A DNA stretch of 32,710 bases from Micromonospora solifontis (GCF_003725545.1 NZ_RJLN01000059.1:1-32710); one strand, 5' to 3'; positions 24,123-32,548 are shown, counted from the stretch's first letter. Made by a program: numbers and translations. Notes: generated from the letters alone by a model not told the origin.

Positions 24123-26516
24123 TCAGTTGCGCAGGGTCCACTGCTGGTTGGCGCCCCCGTTGCACGTCCAGAGGATGAGCTTCGTGCCGTTCGCCGTCGC
24201 GGCGCCGTTGGCGTCCAGGCACAGCCCCGACTGGACGCCGGTCACCGTGCCGTTGGCGTTGAGGTTCCACTGCTGGTTGGCCTGACCGTTGCAGTCCCAG
24301 ATGATCACCGGGGTGCCGTTGGTGGTGCCCTGCCCGGACGCGTCGAGGCACTTGTTCCCGTACACCTGCAGTTGCCTGCCGGCGGTGTAGGTCCACCGCT
24401 GGTTGGTGCCACCGGTGCAGTCCCAGAGTTGCGCCTGGGTGCCGTTGGTCGTGCTGAACCCGCCGATCTCCACGCACCGGCCCGACTGGCCGCCGACGAT
24501 CAGCACGTTCTGCTGGCCGCCACCGGTCGTCTGCACACCGGCAGCGGCCATCACCGCCTGGGCGCCCGACGGCCAGTTGTTGTTGGTGACCGTCGTGTTG
24601 CCGGAGACGACGTTGCCGCGATCGCCGTTGGTCACGTTGCTGCTGCCGTTGGTCGACCAGTTGCCGGTGACGGTGAAGTTGCCCATGTTCTCCCCGCCCC
24701 AGTAGTTGGCGGTGGCCCAGGTGCCGGTGGCGGAGAAGACGTTGGTGCGGGCGGTGTAGTACCGGGAGCCCTCGTCGAAGTAGAGCCCGAACCAGCCGTT
24801 GGTGCGCAGGCAGTAGTTGTCGCTGATCAGCCCGTTGGGGTTGGCCGACAGGGTGTAGATGCAGGAGCCGTCGGTCATCTGCTGCATGACGTCGTGGACG
24901 TAGTTGCCGGTGAGCCGGTTGTTGGACGCGGTGGTGGGCGTGGTGTAGCGCGGCTGGTAGTTGTACAGGCCGCGGTTGGCGTACTCGGTGCTGCCGCCGG
25001 CGTCGTTGGCACCCCACCCGTAGCCGATCGACATGCCCGTGTACGGCATGTTGTAGACCTCGTTGTGGGAGACGGTGGACGTGGTGACGTAGGTGGTCAG
25101 GACGGAGACAACGCCCCGGTAGTCCAGGCCCAGGTCGTGGATCCGGTTGTTGCTGACGGTGATGTCCCGGTTGACCATCCGGGAGTCGCTGGGGTGGTGC
25201 GCGTCGGCGCGTACCCCGCCGACGACAATGCCGCCGGCGGAGCTGCGGGCGATCTCGGAACGGGTGATCGTGATGTTGCTGGCGCCCAGGCCGACCCCGC
25301 TGGCGTGGGCGTTGGCGTCGTTGCCGATGCCCACCGCCGTCTGGCCCAGATTGACGAACTGGGAGTCACTGATGGTGATGGTGTCGGCGGCGGACACCTG
25401 CACCGCGGCCGGCATCTGGCTCCAACTCGGCCGGGTCGCCTCGAACAGCTGGCAGCCCTCCTGACACGAGGTCAGGGCGTCGGCGGGTCGGGCCCAGGTG
25501 CCGGTGATGTGGGCCCCGGTCTGCTGGTCGGCGAAGCCCTGGTTGCTGCTGGGCCCGAGCCAACTCGTGCCGGTGAAGGTGATCCCGCTGAACGAGATGT
25601 GGTGCGCCGGCGCGTCGTACGTCCCGCCGATGTCCACCAGCGACTGCAACACGGGCAGCTCCACGCTGGTGGTGGCCATAGTCTGCCCGGCGAGCGGAAT
25701 GTAGGAGAGCACCCCGGATCCGGGGTCGAGGTACCACTCCCCCGGCGAGTCCAGGAACTCGTACGCGTTGGTGAGGTAGAACGGGCCGGCGCGGTGCGGC
25801 CGGCTGAGGGTGTCGTAGCCGAAGGTGTTGTTGTTCCACGCCGGCTGCTGCATGGTGAGGAAGTTGCCGGCGATGCTCTGCACCGGCGCGTACCGGTCGG
25901 TGAACGAGTCGACGCTCTCCACCTCGATCCGGTTCTGGTTGGCGAGGTTGTTCAGGTAGCTCAGCGCGCCGTTGCTGAATCGCATGCCGGTCGTGGTGAA
26001 GGTGAAGTCGGACCGGTTCACGGCCGTGCGGGCGCGGGTGGCGACCGCGCCGTTGACGTAGAGCTGCCGGCTGTCGATTCCGGCGCCGACGTTCGCCCGC
26101 CAGATGTTCCGCCCGGCGTCGGCGAGCGACCAGCCGGTGACCGCCCGGGCACCGCTGATCACCGGCCGGGCCGACGCGGCGGCCCGCCAGGTGACGGTGT
26201 AGCCGTTGGTGCCGGAGTCGGCGGCGGTCAGTCGCATGGGCGCGGCGAGTCGGTAGACGCCGTCGGCCAACTCCACGACGATGTCGCCGGACATCGCGGC
26301 GGTGCGGGAGCGGACCGCGGCCTGGGCGGCGGTGATCGAGCACGGTTGGCTGACGGAGCAGGTGGTGCCGGTGCCGGAGGGCGCGGCGTAGAGGGTGGTG
26401 GTGGCCGCGGCGGCCGGCGCGGCGGTGGCGAGCACGGCCGCCGCGGTGGTCAGGACCACCGCGGCGACTCCGATCGTCACCTGTCCGCGACCGGCGGCGG
26501 ACGGGGATACGAACAC
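24123..26516 (-). CDS. Secreted right-handed beta-helix protein (GH141-like) with C-terminal RICIN domain
   Basis: A 797-residue exported protein. After a signal peptide (cleavage near PAAAA-TT), residues of about 45-640 form a parallel beta-helix: repeated short strands such as ISFSGITFTGT, DTITISDSQFVNLG and ASNITITRSEIARSSAGGIVVGG-type rungs, plus an N-terminal segment PVISGARAVTGW common to GH141-type proteins. GH141 contains a fucosidase and a xylanase. A RICIN/CBM13 trefoil with three QxW repeats and Cys pairs ends the protein (about 670-797), distinct in sequence from the N-terminal RICIN modules of its neighbours. I choose GTG at 26516 since AGGAG lies five bases upstream; the ATG at 26531 would place that site inside the gene. 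Middle gene of the arabinoxylan operon, 45 bases after the esterase stop. Catalytic role inferred only. Confidence 0.83.
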   Translation of the reverse strand: MFVSPSAAGRGQVTIGVAAVVLTTAAAVLATAAPAAAATTTLYAAPSGTGTTCSVSQPCSITAAQAAVRSRTAAMSGDIVVELADGVYRLAAPMRLTAADSGTNGYTVTWRAAASARPVISGARAVTGWSLADAGRNIWRANVGAGIDSRQLYVNGAVATRARTAVNRSDFTFTTTGMRFSNGALSYLNNLANQNRIEVESVDSFTDRYAPVQSIAGNFLTMQQPAWNNNTFGYDTLSRPHRAGPFYLTNAYEFLDSPGEWYLDPGSGVLSYIPLAGQTMATTSVELPVLQSLVDIGGTYDAPAHHISFSGITFTGTSWLGPSSNQGFADQQTGAHITGTWARPADALTSCQEGCQLFEATRPSWSQMPAAVQVSAADTITISDSQFVNLGQTAVGIGNDANAHASGVGLGASNITITRSEIARSSAGGIVVGGVRADAHHPSDSRMVNRDITVSNNRIHDLGLDYRGVVSVLTTYVTTSTVSHNEVYNMPYTGMSIGYGWGANDAGGSTEYANRGLYNYQPRYTTPTTASNNRLTGNYVHDVMQQMTDGSCIYTLSANPNGLISDNYCLRTNGWFGLYFDEGSRYYTARTNVFSATGTWATANYWGGENMGNFTVTGNWSTNGSSNVTNGDRGNVVSGNTTVTNNNWPSGAQAVMAAAGVQTTGGGQQNVLIVGGQSGRCVEIGGFSTTNGTQAQLWDCTGGTNQRWTYTAGRQLQVYGNKCLDASGQGTTNGTPVIIWDCNGQANQQWNLNANGTVTGVQSGLCLDANGAATANGTKLILWTCNGGANQQWTLRN

Positions 26517-26561
26517 AACGTCTCCTGTCATACGCGTCGAATGCTCAGCTGGCGGTGCGGG

Positions 26562-27923
26562 CTAGAACTGGGCGAAGAACCGCCACACCTCGCCCTTGGT
26601 CCAGGTCGTCACGCCGCTCTCCGCGTAGGTGCCGTCCACCGGGCCCGGCATGTGCCCGTTGTCGAACGCGGCCCACTGCACCGGGTAGCCGGCCCGGCAG
26701 CCGGAGTAGGCGGTGGTGATGTGGGTCCGGCTGCCGGCCGCCGGCTCGGGCGGGTTCTGCGGCGTGCAGCCGTTGTTCCGGACGAACGTGTCGCGCAGCG
26801 CCCGGCCCTGGGAGATGTTGAGCACGCTGTCGGTGATGCCGTGCAGCCCGAAGTACGCGATCGGCTGGGTGCCGCCGCTGCATCCGCTGATCTGGGCGCC
26901 GCTGAAGACCGCGACGGCCCGGAAGACGTTCGCCCGGGCACACGCCAGCGCGTAGCTCATGCCACCGCCCCAGCTGAAGCCGAGGGCGAAGAGCTGCTGC
27001 GGGTTGACGCAGAGGGCACCCTCGATCTGCCGGATCATGTCGTCGACGAAGGTGACGTCCTCGCCGCCGGAGTTGGCCCAGCCGTTGCCGAGGCCCTGCG
27101 GTGCGACGAGGATCGCGCTGTTGTTCGACTGCTCCAGCTGGCCGTAGTAGGACCAGGCCGCGCCGCTGGTACCGCCCGAGTCGACCTCGTTGGCGGTGCC
27201 GCCCCGCCAGTGGAACGCGAAGATCAGCCGGTACTGGCGGCTGCCGTCGTAGTTGCCGGGGAGCCGGAGGATGTAGCTGCGGCTCTTGCCTCCGCTCTGG
27301 ATGGTGTGGGTGCCGTTCGACAGTCCGGGGGACCCGCCGCATCCCACGCCGGTGCCGCCGCCGGTGGACACCATGACGAGTTGCCACTGTTGGTTGGCGC
27401 CGTTCCAGTCCGTGTACTGCACGACGTTGGCGCCGTCGGTGGTGGCGGCGTTCTGCACCTCGAGGGCTTTGCCGCTGTTGCGGTTGAGGAAGCGTACGTA
27501 GCCGTCGGCGGAGTCGGCCAGCCGGAACTGCTGGTTGGTGCCGTTGTGGTCGCTCCACTGCACGACGGCCGCGCCGTCGGCGGTGGAGGCGCCGGAGACG
27601 TCGAGGACCTTGCCGGAGTTGCGGGACCTCAGCCGGTAGTAGCCGCCGCCGGAGTCCACGAACTGCCACTGCTGGTTGGCGCCGTCGTGGCGGGTCCACT
27701 GGGTGATCCGGGCGCCGTCGGCCGTCGACGCGCCGTAGACGTCCAGCGCCTTGCCGCTGTTGCGGTTGACCAGGACGTACGAGGCGGTGGTGTCCACCGT
27801 CGCCGCCGAGGCCGGCGCCGGGTTCACCGTGACGAGCGCGCCGGCGGCGACGAACGCCGCCGTGGCGGCAGCTGACAGCGATCGCCAGCGGTGTCCGGGA
27901 CGAGCCGTGTCGTTGGCCTTCAT
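26562..27923 (-). CDS. Secreted RICIN-CE1 feruloyl esterase
   Basis: A 453-residue extracellular esterase likely releasing ferulate from arabinose side chains of xylan. Signal peptide to about 41, RICIN/CBM13 about 43-183, short Gly-rich linker, CE1/PHB-depolymerase-like domain about 193-453. The catalytic triad is visible: Ser317 in GFSWGGG, Asp365 in HGITDS and His424 in DNGHMPG; several Cys (195, 305, 328, 348, 386, 409) suit a secreted disulfide-bonded fold like the streptomycete feruloyl esterases. ATG at 27923 follows AAGGAG. First gene of a three-gene operon (26562, 24123, 22245) with a LacI-type operator about 193 bases upstream. Acetyl-xylan or polyhydroxybutyrate esterase are weaker alternatives. 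Confidence 0.9.
   Translation of the reverse strand: MKANDTARPGHRWRSLSAAATAAFVAAGALVTVNPAPASAATVDTTASYVLVNRNSGKALDVYGASTADGARITQWTRHDGANQQWQFVDSGGGYYRLRSRNSGKVLDVSGASTADGAAVVQWSDHNGTNQQFRLADSADGYVRFLNRNSGKALEVQNAATTDGANVVQYTDWNGANQQWQLVMVSTGGGTGVGCGGSPGLSNGTHTIQSGGKSRSYILRLPGNYDGSRQYRLIFAFHWRGGTANEVDSGGTSGAAWSYYGQLEQSNNSAILVAPQGLGNGWANSGGEDVTFVDDMIRQIEGALCVNPQQLFALGFSWGGGMSYALACARANVFRAVAVFSGAQISGCSGGTQPIAYFGLHGITDSVLNISQGRALRDTFVRNNGCTPQNPPEPAAGSRTHITTAYSGCRAGYPVQWAAFDNGHMPGPVDGTYAESGVTTWTKGEVWRFFAQF
27375..27797 (-). repeat. RICIN module, near-identical inverted copy of 30538-30960
   Basis: This 423-bp coding segment and that at 30538-30960 differ at only about ten of 141 residues, with long runs identical at DNA level (over the last 280 bases only a handful of differences by eye). 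They are in opposite orientation, about 2.7 kb apart, inside the genes for the feruloyl esterase and the RICIN-GH43. Recent duplication or gene conversion is implied. Confidence 0.88.
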
Positions 27924-28388
27924 GAATCACTCCTTCGATGCGGGCCACGCGCCAGCGGGACGGGCGCGCGCCGCGTGGGGGTGCCGGCGCCGGTGGGGTG
28001 TCAGTGCGTCGAGGTGGCCCGCGAACGAGGCAGGCGCCTGTCCGGGCGGGTGGGCCGGGCTGAGCGGGCGCCCGGCTCGCCCGGTTCCCGGCCTCCGCTC
28101 AGCCCGCAGGAGCGATGTTAGCGATAACAGGGAGGTCAGGCAATGAAATGCGTCTATTCCGAATCGTCGGGCTCCCCCTGCTCGCGATTTTCCCGATCGG
28201 GGCGTCGAAAAGTGTTATCGCCGATCCCCGTGGACGGTCGAGACCATCGCGAATTGCGGGGTCCCGCCTCTTGAACGCACCGAGCAGTGCTGGCAACCTG
28301 CTGGAGTTACCGGGGCAGCGTCTCTGGGACTGCAACGGCGGGGCCAGCCGGCGGTGGGGCCGGGCATAGCCGCCGGGGCCGGCGCGGG
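27924..28388. other. 465-bp upstream region of esterase operon with a RICIN-like relic
   Basis: Besides the operator at 28116, I see no intact gene. On the plus strand, 28304-28369 reads LELPGQRLWDCNGGASRRWGRA-stop (given here as its key elements: LWDCNGGA and RRW), which resembles the last QxW repeat of a RICIN domain. It is probably the tail of a lost enzyme gene. Short frames from 28115 or 28143 with this tail lack family support in their first part. Confidence 0.5.
28116..28129. promoter_or_regulatory. LacI-type operator upstream of esterase operon
   Basis: TGTTAGCGATAACA has palindromic arms TGTTA/TAACA and differs from the perfect site at 30348 in one base. It is about 193 bases upstream of the feruloyl esterase start. 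A half site TGTTATCGCC follows at 28213. Confidence 0.65.
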
Positions 28389-29987
28389 TCAGCCCGCCAG
28401 TGCGGGGCGGATCCGGAATGAGCTGTCGGCGCGGAAGGCGGGGGTGCCGTCCGCCTGGTCCACCCACAGCTGCCCGTCCCGGTGGCGGAGGAACCAGCCG
28501 GGATAGTTCGACGCCTCCAGCGACGTCGAGGAGGTCAGCGCCCCGTCGCTCGCGCAGAAGGTGGCGTCCCCGCGGAACAGCTCCGTCCCCTGGTCGGGGC
28601 TGAGCTGCAGCCGCCAGTACGCGTGCCGCAGGTAGCGGCCGTCCCGGGCCCGGAAGGAGAAGCACCTGGCGTCGGCCAGACCCGCGAGCACGGTGAAGGT
28701 CGCCTGGCGGCGCGCCGCGTCGGTACTGTCCGGACCGAGCGGCAGCAGGACGCCGAGGCCGTCGACGGTCGTGACGTACCGTCCGGTTCCGTTGGCCGAC
28801 TCCAGCGACACGGGCCGTCCGGCGGTCAGGGACACGGTACGGTCCGCCGACGGCCGCGCGGCCGGAGTCGTCGGCGCTTTCGCCTCCGGTACGGTGACCG
28901 CCGGCGCCGAGGACGAAAGGGTGCGTGACCCGGACGGCGACAGCGGTGCCGCAACCGGTGCGGACGCCGCGGGCGGCACGCGCGTGGGCAGGACCGTCAC
29001 GGTGACCGCGGCGCCGGCGGCGAGGGCGGCGGCGACGACGGTCGCGGCGACGGGATGTGCCACGACCGGTTGGAGCAGTTGGCCGACGATCGCGGCTTTG
29101 ACGCCCGCGCCGGCACCCCCGCCGGATCCCGAGCCGATGGCGCCGGGCAGGGCGGCGGTCGACCCGGCGGCCGTACCGAGCGCGCCCCTACCGAGCAGCA
29201 CGGCGGCGAGACCGACCGGAACGGGGAGCAGGCCGCACCCGAGGAGCAGCCGTTCCGCGGCGATCATGCCGTCCCGGGCGCGCGCGCAGCGCGCGCAGGA
29301 CCTGGTGTGCCGGGCGAGGCGTTTACGCCACAACGGGCTCGGGACGCCGTCCCAGGCCGCCGCGGCGGCTTCGAGCTCGGGGCATCTCGACCTGGCCTCC
29401 AGCGCGACGACCAGTTCGCGGCACACGTCGAGCTGGTGCCGCATGCGCTGCACCCGCACGGTCGTGTGCGCGACGCTGACGGCCAGCGCCGCGGCGAGTT
29501 CGGTCCGGGTCAGCTCTCCCGCCACCTCCAGCCACCACAGGGAGAGCAACGCCTGGTCGTCCGGGTCGAGCCAGTGACTCGCCCGGGCGATCTGGCGGCG
29601 CTGCCCGGACAGCTCCACGCGCAGCGTCGTCAGGTCCTCGACGGCGGCCTCGACGTCCGGCATCTCGGCTGCCTCCTCCAGCGGGGCGGCCCGGCGGGCA
29701 GCCACCTGCCGGCGATGCAGGTGAGTGCTGAGCTGGCGCATGGCGATCGCGGCCAACCATGGACGGAAGCTCTCCGGGGTGTGCAGGTCCGGAAGCCGGC
29801 GGACGGCACGCAGCATGGCGTCCTGGACGACGTCGTCGGTGTCCGGGTGCCCGCTCAGCGCGCGGTGCACGAGGGTGTAGACCAGGGGCAGGCCGCGGGC
29901 GAGCAGCTCGTCCATGGCCCGCCGGTCGCCCGCCTGGGCCGCGACCACGAGGTCCGTCTCGTCGGTGCCGGTAGCTCGCATCCTCAC
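28389..29987 (-). CDS. Membrane-anchored ECF sigma factor with zinc anti-sigma-like motif and AbfB (CBM42) sensor domain
   Basis: A 532-residue one-chain signalling protein. Sigma-2 lies at about 12-95 (DTDDVVQDAMLRAVRRL, FRPWLAAIAMRQ), sigma-4 at about 125-190 (DQALLSLWWLEVAGELTRTE, HTTVRVQRMRHQL). Next comes Cys202-x24-His227-x3-Cys231-x2-Cys234, the spacing of zinc-binding anti-sigma domains. Hydrophobic stretches at about 247-270 and 312-333 follow; the second is the likely membrane helix. A Pro/Ser/Ala linker leads to an AbfB/CBM42 domain at about 385-530 (SLESANGTGRYV, CFSFRARDGRYLRHAYWRL, FRGDATFC with Cys442 and Cys478, SLEASNYPGWFLRH). CBM42 binds arabinofuranose side chains. ECF groups with long C-terminal carbohydrate-binding extensions exist in actinobacteria. 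Start GTG 29987 or ATG 29981; neither has a clear ribosome site. It sits between two arabinoxylanase operons. Confidence 0.9.
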   Translation of the reverse strand: MRMRATGTDETDLVVAAQAGDRRAMDELLARGLPLVYTLVHRALSGHPDTDDVVQDAMLRAVRRLPDLHTPESFRPWLAAIAMRQLSTHLHRRQVAARRAAPLEEAAEMPDVEAAVEDLTTLRVELSGQRRQIARASHWLDPDDQALLSLWWLEVAGELTRTELAAALAVSVAHTTVRVQRMRHQLDVCRELVVALEARSRCPELEAAAAAWDGVPSPLWRKRLARHTRSCARCARARDGMIAAERLLLGCGLLPVPVGLAAVLLGRGALGTAAGSTAALPGAIGSGSGGGAGAGVKAAIVGQLLQPVVAHPVAATVVAAALAAGAAVTVTVLPTRVPPAASAPVAAPLSPSGSRTLSSSAPAVTVPEAKAPTTPAARPSADRTVSLTAGRPVSLESANGTGRYVTTVDGLGVLLPLGPDSTDAARRQATFTVLAGLADARCFSFRARDGRYLRHAYWRLQLSPDQGTELFRGDATFCASDGALTSSTSLEASNYPGWFLRHRDGQLWVDQADGTPAFRADSSFRIRPALAG

Positions 29988-30236
29988 GTCGCAGTCACAC
30001 GTACCCGATCGGGGCGGCTGATCATGGTGGACGGTCGCACCGTCCGGCCGCCAGAAGCAGCCGTTGGCGCTGGTCGTTGACTGTCGCCGAAGACCGACCG
30101 TCGCGTCAAGGACGGGGCATCGTCAATTGGCCGCCGAGAAAGTGTTATTTATCAGGACGATGGCGAGTCGATATCTGGACGTAGCCCCACTCGACGGGCC
30201 GGACGACATCGATCAGCGCCTAGCTCTTGAATGCCA

Positions 30237-30248
30237 AGAAACATTCTG
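30237..30248. promoter_or_regulatory. AGAAACATTCTG box, related to 5733-5745
   Basis: AGAAACATTCTG matches AGAAACTTTCTG of the box before the GH43 beta-xylosidase at 11 of 12 positions. It may link this operon to the same regulator as the 4022-8141 block. Confidence 0.45.
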
Positions 30249-30347
30249 GCAACCTTGGCGACCTCGATGTATGTGCAGTGGGCACCCGGCCTGCACACCT
30301 CGGGACCCCCGAACCACCGCCGTTTACATCCAACGTCGACCGACCGG

Positions 30348-30361
30348 TGTTAGCGCTAACA
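30348..30361. promoter_or_regulatory. Perfect LacI-type palindrome TGTTAGCGCTAACA
   Basis: A perfect 14-bp palindrome with central CG, 36 bases before the start of the RICIN-GH43 gene. It is the best example of the motif shared with 1084, 1197 and 28116. Confidence 0.7.
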
Positions 30362-30396
30362 GACGGCGCCGGCTCCCGAGCGGAGGGAACACGCCC

Positions 30397-32505
30397 ATGC
30401 CCATTGACCACGCGCCCCCACCGGCCGCCGGACGCCGCCGTGGCCGGCGTCCGGCGCTGGCCGTCACCGTCGCCGTGACGCTGCTGGCGAGCGCGGCCGC
30501 CGTCGCGGTGAACGGCACCGAGGCGGCCGCGGCGTCGGTCGACACGAGTGCCTGGTACGTGTTGCTCAACCGCAACAGCGGCAAGGCCCTCGACGTCTAC
30601 GGCGCCTCCACCGCCGACGGCGCCCGCATCACCCAGTGGACCCGGAACAACGGCAACAACCAGCAGTGGCAGTTCGTGGACTCCGGCGGCGGCTACTACC
30701 GCCTCAAGTCCCGCAACTCCGGCAAGGTCCTGGACGTCTCCGGCGCCTCCACCGCCGACGGCGCGGCCGTCGTGCAGTGGAGCGACCACAGCGGCACCAA
30801 CCAGCAGTTCCGGCTGGCCGACTCCGCCGACGGCTACGTACGCTTCCTCAACCGCAACAGCGGCAAAGCCGTCGAAGTGCAGAACGCCGCCACCACCGAC
30901 GGCGCCAACGTCGTGCAGTACACGGACTGGAACGGCGCCAACCAACAGTGGCAACTCGTCCGGGTCGACGCCACCGACCCGACCCCCACCACGCCGCCAC
31001 CGGGGACGTCGTACACGAATCCCGTGGTGTGGCAGGACTTCGCCGACGGTGACATCATCCGCGTCGGCGACGCCTACTACTACTCGGCGTCGACCATGCA
31101 CTACTCCCCCGGCGCGCCCATCCTGCGCTCCTACGACCTCGTGCACTGGGAGTACGCCGGCCACTCGGTCCCGAGCCTCGACTTCGGCTCCAGCGCCTAC
31201 AACCTCACCGGCGGACGCGCGTACGTCAAGGGAATCTGGGCCTCGGCGTTCAACTACCGCAAGAGCAACAGCACGTACTACTGGATCGGCTGCGTCGAGT
31301 TCAACCGCACGTACGTGTACACCTCGACGGCCGTCGACGGCACCTGGCAGAAGCGCTCGCAGATCAACAACTGCTACTACGACGCCGGCCTGCTCATCGA
31401 CGACAACGACACCATGTACGTGGCGTACGGGAACACGAACATCAGCGTGGCGCAACTGTCGGCCGACGGGCTGAGCCAGGTCCGCGCCCAGCAGGTGTTC
31501 AGCACCCCGTCGAGCGTCGGCACCCTCGAAGGGTCGCGCTTCTACAAGCGCAACGGCTACTACTACATCTGGCTCACCCGCCCCGCCAACGGCCAGTACG
31601 TCCTGCGGTCCAGCAGCCCGTTCGGCCCGTACGAGATGCGCCAGGTGCTGCTCAACATGCCCGGCCCGATCTCCGGCGGCGGCGTGCCGCACCAGGGCGG
31701 CCTCGTGCAGACCCAGAACGGCGACTGGTACTACATGGCCTTCGTCGACGCCTACCCCGGCGGCCGGGTGCCGGCGCTGGCCCCGATCAACTGGACCGCC
31801 GACGGCTGGCCGCAGGTCCAGACCGTCAACGGCGCGTGGGGCACGAGCTACCCCACGCCGAACATCCCCGCCTCGTCGAAGACGGTGCAACCGATGACCG
31901 GCGCGGACACCTTCACCGGCAGCGGCCTCGGCCCGCAGTGGGAGTGGAACCACAACCCGGACAACACGAAGTGGTCGACCGGCAGCGGCCTGCGCCTGCA
32001 GACCGCAACCGTCACCAACGACCTGTACAACGCCCGCAACACGCTCACCCACCGGATCCAGGGACCGACGTCCACGGCGACGATCGAGCTGGACTACTCG
32101 GCCATGACCGACGGCGACCGGTCCGGCCTGGCGATGCTGCGCGACTCCTCGGCGTGGATCGGCGTCAAACGCGACGGCGGCACCACCCGGGTCACGCTCG
32201 TCAACGGCCTGACGATGGACGGCAGCTGGAACACCACCGGAACCGGCACCGAGGCGGCCTCCGCCACGGTCTCCGGCGGCCGGATCTGGCTGCGGGCGAC
32301 CGCCGACATCCGCCCCGGCACCGGCCGGCAGGCCCGGTTCTCCTACAGCACCGACGGCGTCACCTTCACCACCCTGGGCCCGGCCTTCACCCTCAACAAC
32401 GCCTGGCAGTTCTTCATGGGCTACCGCTACGCGATCTTCAACTACGCGACCCGCGCCCTCGGTGGCGCCGTCACCGTCCGCAAGTTCGACATGACCACCC
32501 CCTGA
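30397..32505 (+). CDS. Secreted RICIN-GH43 (beta-xylosidase/arabinofuranosidase-type) enzyme
   Basis: A 702-residue extracellular enzyme. Signal peptide to about 46, RICIN/CBM13 48-188, Pro/Thr linker to about 205, GH43 domain about 206-495 and a C-terminal concanavalin-like beta-sandwich about 510-702 as in GH43 beta-xylosidases. Catalytic residues lie in WQDFADGDIIRV (Asp base among 214-219), YYDAGLLIDD (Asp329) and GTLEGSRF (Glu378). The motif STMHYSPGAPILRSYDLVHW places it near GH43 subfamily 12. Start: ATG at 30397 after GGAGGG; a longer open frame upstream would run through the operator and has no signal peptide at its start. First gene of an operon with the GH10 xylanase, 43 bases apart. 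Exact product (xylose or arabinose) not decidable. Confidence 0.92.
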   Translation: MPIDHAPPPAAGRRRGRRPALAVTVAVTLLASAAAVAVNGTEAAAASVDTSAWYVLLNRNSGKALDVYGASTADGARITQWTRNNGNNQQWQFVDSGGGYYRLKSRNSGKVLDVSGASTADGAAVVQWSDHSGTNQQFRLADSADGYVRFLNRNSGKAVEVQNAATTDGANVVQYTDWNGANQQWQLVRVDATDPTPTTPPPGTSYTNPVVWQDFADGDIIRVGDAYYYSASTMHYSPGAPILRSYDLVHWEYAGHSVPSLDFGSSAYNLTGGRAYVKGIWASAFNYRKSNSTYYWIGCVEFNRTYVYTSTAVDGTWQKRSQINNCYYDAGLLIDDNDTMYVAYGNTNISVAQLSADGLSQVRAQQVFSTPSSVGTLEGSRFYKRNGYYYIWLTRPANGQYVLRSSSPFGPYEMRQVLLNMPGPISGGGVPHQGGLVQTQNGDWYYMAFVDAYPGGRVPALAPINWTADGWPQVQTVNGAWGTSYPTPNIPASSKTVQPMTGADTFTGSGLGPQWEWNHNPDNTKWSTGSGLRLQTATVTNDLYNARNTLTHRIQGPTSTATIELDYSAMTDGDRSGLAMLRDSSAWIGVKRDGGTTRVTLVNGLTMDGSWNTTGTGTEAASATVSGGRIWLRATADIRPGTGRQARFSYSTDGVTFTTLGPAFTLNNAWQFFMGYRYAIFNYATRALGGAVTVRKFDMTTP
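30538..30960 (+). repeat. RICIN module, near-identical inverted copy of 27375-27797
   Basis: Same length and phase as the esterase copy, differing mainly at the ends and at five internal residues (for example RHDGA/RNNGN, RLR/RLK, KAL/KAV). See the entry at 27375. Confidence 0.88.
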
Positions 32506-32548
32506 CCCGGCACCGCCTCCACCACGAGAGACCCTGGAAGGTGTGCAG

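Larger units (their letters stand above)
29988..30396. other. 409-bp divergent region between the sigma factor and the RICIN-GH43 operon
   Basis: No gene is evident. It contains a box resembling the one at 5733 (30237-30248), the perfect LacI-type palindrome (30348-30361), a half site TGTTAT at 30143 and GGAGGG (30382-30387) nine bases before the GH43 ATG. Two AT-richer stretches (about 30110-30175 and 30225-30260) are likely promoter positions. Confidence 0.6.

Noticed and set aside
23208..27875. A 1555-codon open frame on the plus strand, antisense to three enzyme genes
   Set aside because: It mirrors the codon periodicity of very GC-rich genes on the other strand, has Val/Gly/Arg-rich low-complexity content and no motifs; the minus-strand genes are recognisable families with ribosome sites.
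29981..30062. ECF autoregulatory promoter before the sigma gene
   Set aside because: I could not find a -35/-10 pair shared between the sigma gene and the flanking operons with enough similarity to report.
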